A program made the translations under genes and the position numbers. A DNA stretch of 6,657 nucleotides from positions 1-6,657 of the forward strand of contig CAZDPE010000120.1 of assembly GCA_964507235.1 (NCBI GenBank), written 5' to 3'. Within the stretch, counting starts at the first letter, position 1, and the number at the start of each line of letters is the position of its first letter. Source of the DNA: Suilimivivens sp964507235. GTDB taxonomy: Bacteria; Bacillota; Clostridia; Lachnospirales; Lachnospiraceae. Below the pieces are notes generated by a model. It was given only the letters and a program-made list of their open reading frames with translations, had not been told where the DNA came from and did no database searches. This document shows, piece by piece, positions 5,829-6,657 of the stretch.

Positions 5829-6657
5829 ATGGCATTATTTGAATCATATGAAAGAAGAATTGATAAAATCACTTCTGTTTTAAACTCTTACGGCATTTCT
5901 TCTATTGAAGAGGCTGAGAAAATTACAAAGGATGCTGGGCTTAACGTATATGATCAGGTTAAGAAAATTCAGCCCATTTGTTTTGAAAATGCTTGTTGGG
6001 CATATACTGTGGGTGCAGCAATTGCAATTAAGAAAAACTGCAGAAAGGCTTCTGAAGCCGCAGCAGCAATCGGTGAAGGACTTCAGTCCTTCTGTATTCC
6101 CGGTTCTGTAGCTGATACACGTAAAGTTGGACTTGGACATGGTAATCTTGGTAAGATGCTTCTGGAAGAAGATACAGACTGCTTTGCATTCCTTGCAGGA
6201 CATGAATCCTTTGCAGCAGCTGAAGGAGCTATCGGTATTGCTGAGAAAGCAAACAAGGTTCGTCAGAAACCGCTTCGCGTTATCTTAAATGGTCTTGGAA
6301 AAGATGCTGCTAAGATTATTTCCAGAATTAACGGATTTACATTTGTTGAAACAGAGTATGATCCCTATACTAATACAGTTAAGGAAGTATACCGCAAATC
6401 TTATTCCGACGGACTTCGTTCCAAGGTTAACTGCTATGGAGCAAACTCTGTTCCTGAAGGCGTTGCAATTATGTGGAAAGAAAATGTAGATGTTTCCATT
6501 ACAGGTAACTCTACTAACCCTACAAGATTCCAGCATCCTGTTGCAGGTACATATAAGAAAGAAAGAACTGAAGCCGGAAAGAAGTATTTCTCAGTTGCTT
6601 CAGGCGGCGGTACAGGACGTACACTTCATCCTGATAACATGGCTGCAGGTCCTGCTT
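5829..6657 (+). CDS. GGGtGRT-family protein, 3'-truncated by window edge
   Basis: The frame opens at 5829 (MALFESYERRIDKITSVLNS) and stays open to the last base: 276 complete codons plus one base. I recognise it by the family's name motif, SGGGTGRTLHPDNM, with GGGTGRT at 259-265 (6603-6623). Members are usually a little over 300 residues, so perhaps 50-60 residues are missing. The function is not established to my knowledge. Visible features are a charged helical N-terminus, cysteines at 51, 56, 71, 89, 118 and 202 (ICFENAC spacing C-x4-C at 51-56), a glycine/histidine-rich stretch KVGLGHGNLGKM (99-110), AGHESFAAAEGAIG (123-136), and a hydrophobic strand before NGLGKD (154-159). The GGGTGRT loop could bind a phosphate or nucleotide, but that is inference. 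No signal peptide or membrane helix is seen. I read no ATA or AGG codons, unlike topB, suggesting high expression. It is coupled to the NifU-like gene upstream. Confidence 0.85.
   Translation, partial: MALFESYERRIDKITSVLNSYGISSIEEAEKITKDAGLNVYDQVKKIQPICFENACWAYTVGAAIAIKKNCRKASEAAAAIGEGLQSFCIPGSVADTRKVGLGHGNLGKMLLEEDTDCFAFLAGHESFAAAEGAIGIAEKANKVRQKPLRVILNGLGKDAAKIISRINGFTFVETEYDPYTNTVKEVYRKSYSDGLRSKVNCYGANSVPEGVAIMWKENVDVSITGNSTNPTRFQHPVAGTYKKERTEAGKKYFSVASGGGTGRTLHPDNMAAGPA

Noticed and set aside
5905..6489. Plus-strand open frames at 5905-6111 and 6289-6489
   Set aside because: Both lie in other frames inside the continuous GGGtGRT reading frame that starts at 5829, with no supporting ribosome binding sites.

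Overview
The window looks like ordinary chromosomal DNA of a low-to-mid GC, Gram-positive anaerobe of the class Clostridia, most likely a Lachnospiraceae-type gut bacterium. This rests on AT-leaning codon use, strong AGGAG ribosome binding sites, a Firmicutes-type topoisomerase III, and a pair of genes (NifU-like scaffold plus GGGtGRT protein) that I associate mainly with anaerobes. All six genes are on the + strand. I see no transposase, integrase, tRNA, rRNA or CRISPR array.

Layout: (1) bases 1-801 are the 3' three-quarters of an aspartate-semialdehyde dehydrogenase gene (lysine/threonine/methionine and diaminopimelate biosynthesis), cut by the window edge. (2) Bases 863-4965 form a tight three-gene run: an AAA-type ATPase with a winged helix and a DUF234-like C-terminus; DNA topoisomerase III (topB), whose start overlaps the ATPase stop by one base; and, nine bases later, a left-handed beta-helix acyltransferase resembling the acetyltransferase half of GlmU. 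(3) A 154-base intergenic leader (4966-5119) carries a perfect 22-bp palindrome. (4) Bases 5120-6657 hold a second two-gene unit: an IscU/NifU-like protein and the start of a GGGtGRT-family protein that runs off the right edge (at least 276 codons in the window).

The last unit is the most interesting part. The first protein keeps the IscU/NifU core, but by eye only one of the three classical cluster-ligand cysteines is in its usual place; other cysteines lie nearby. Its partner belongs to a family named only after a sequence motif and, to my knowledge, has no established function. The two genes have strong ribosome binding sites, codon use suggesting high expression, and their own leader with a possible operator. 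Together they make a plausible but uncharacterised iron-sulfur or redox system of anaerobes. The other genes are housekeeping or poorly characterised, with a few unusual motif substitutions noted below.
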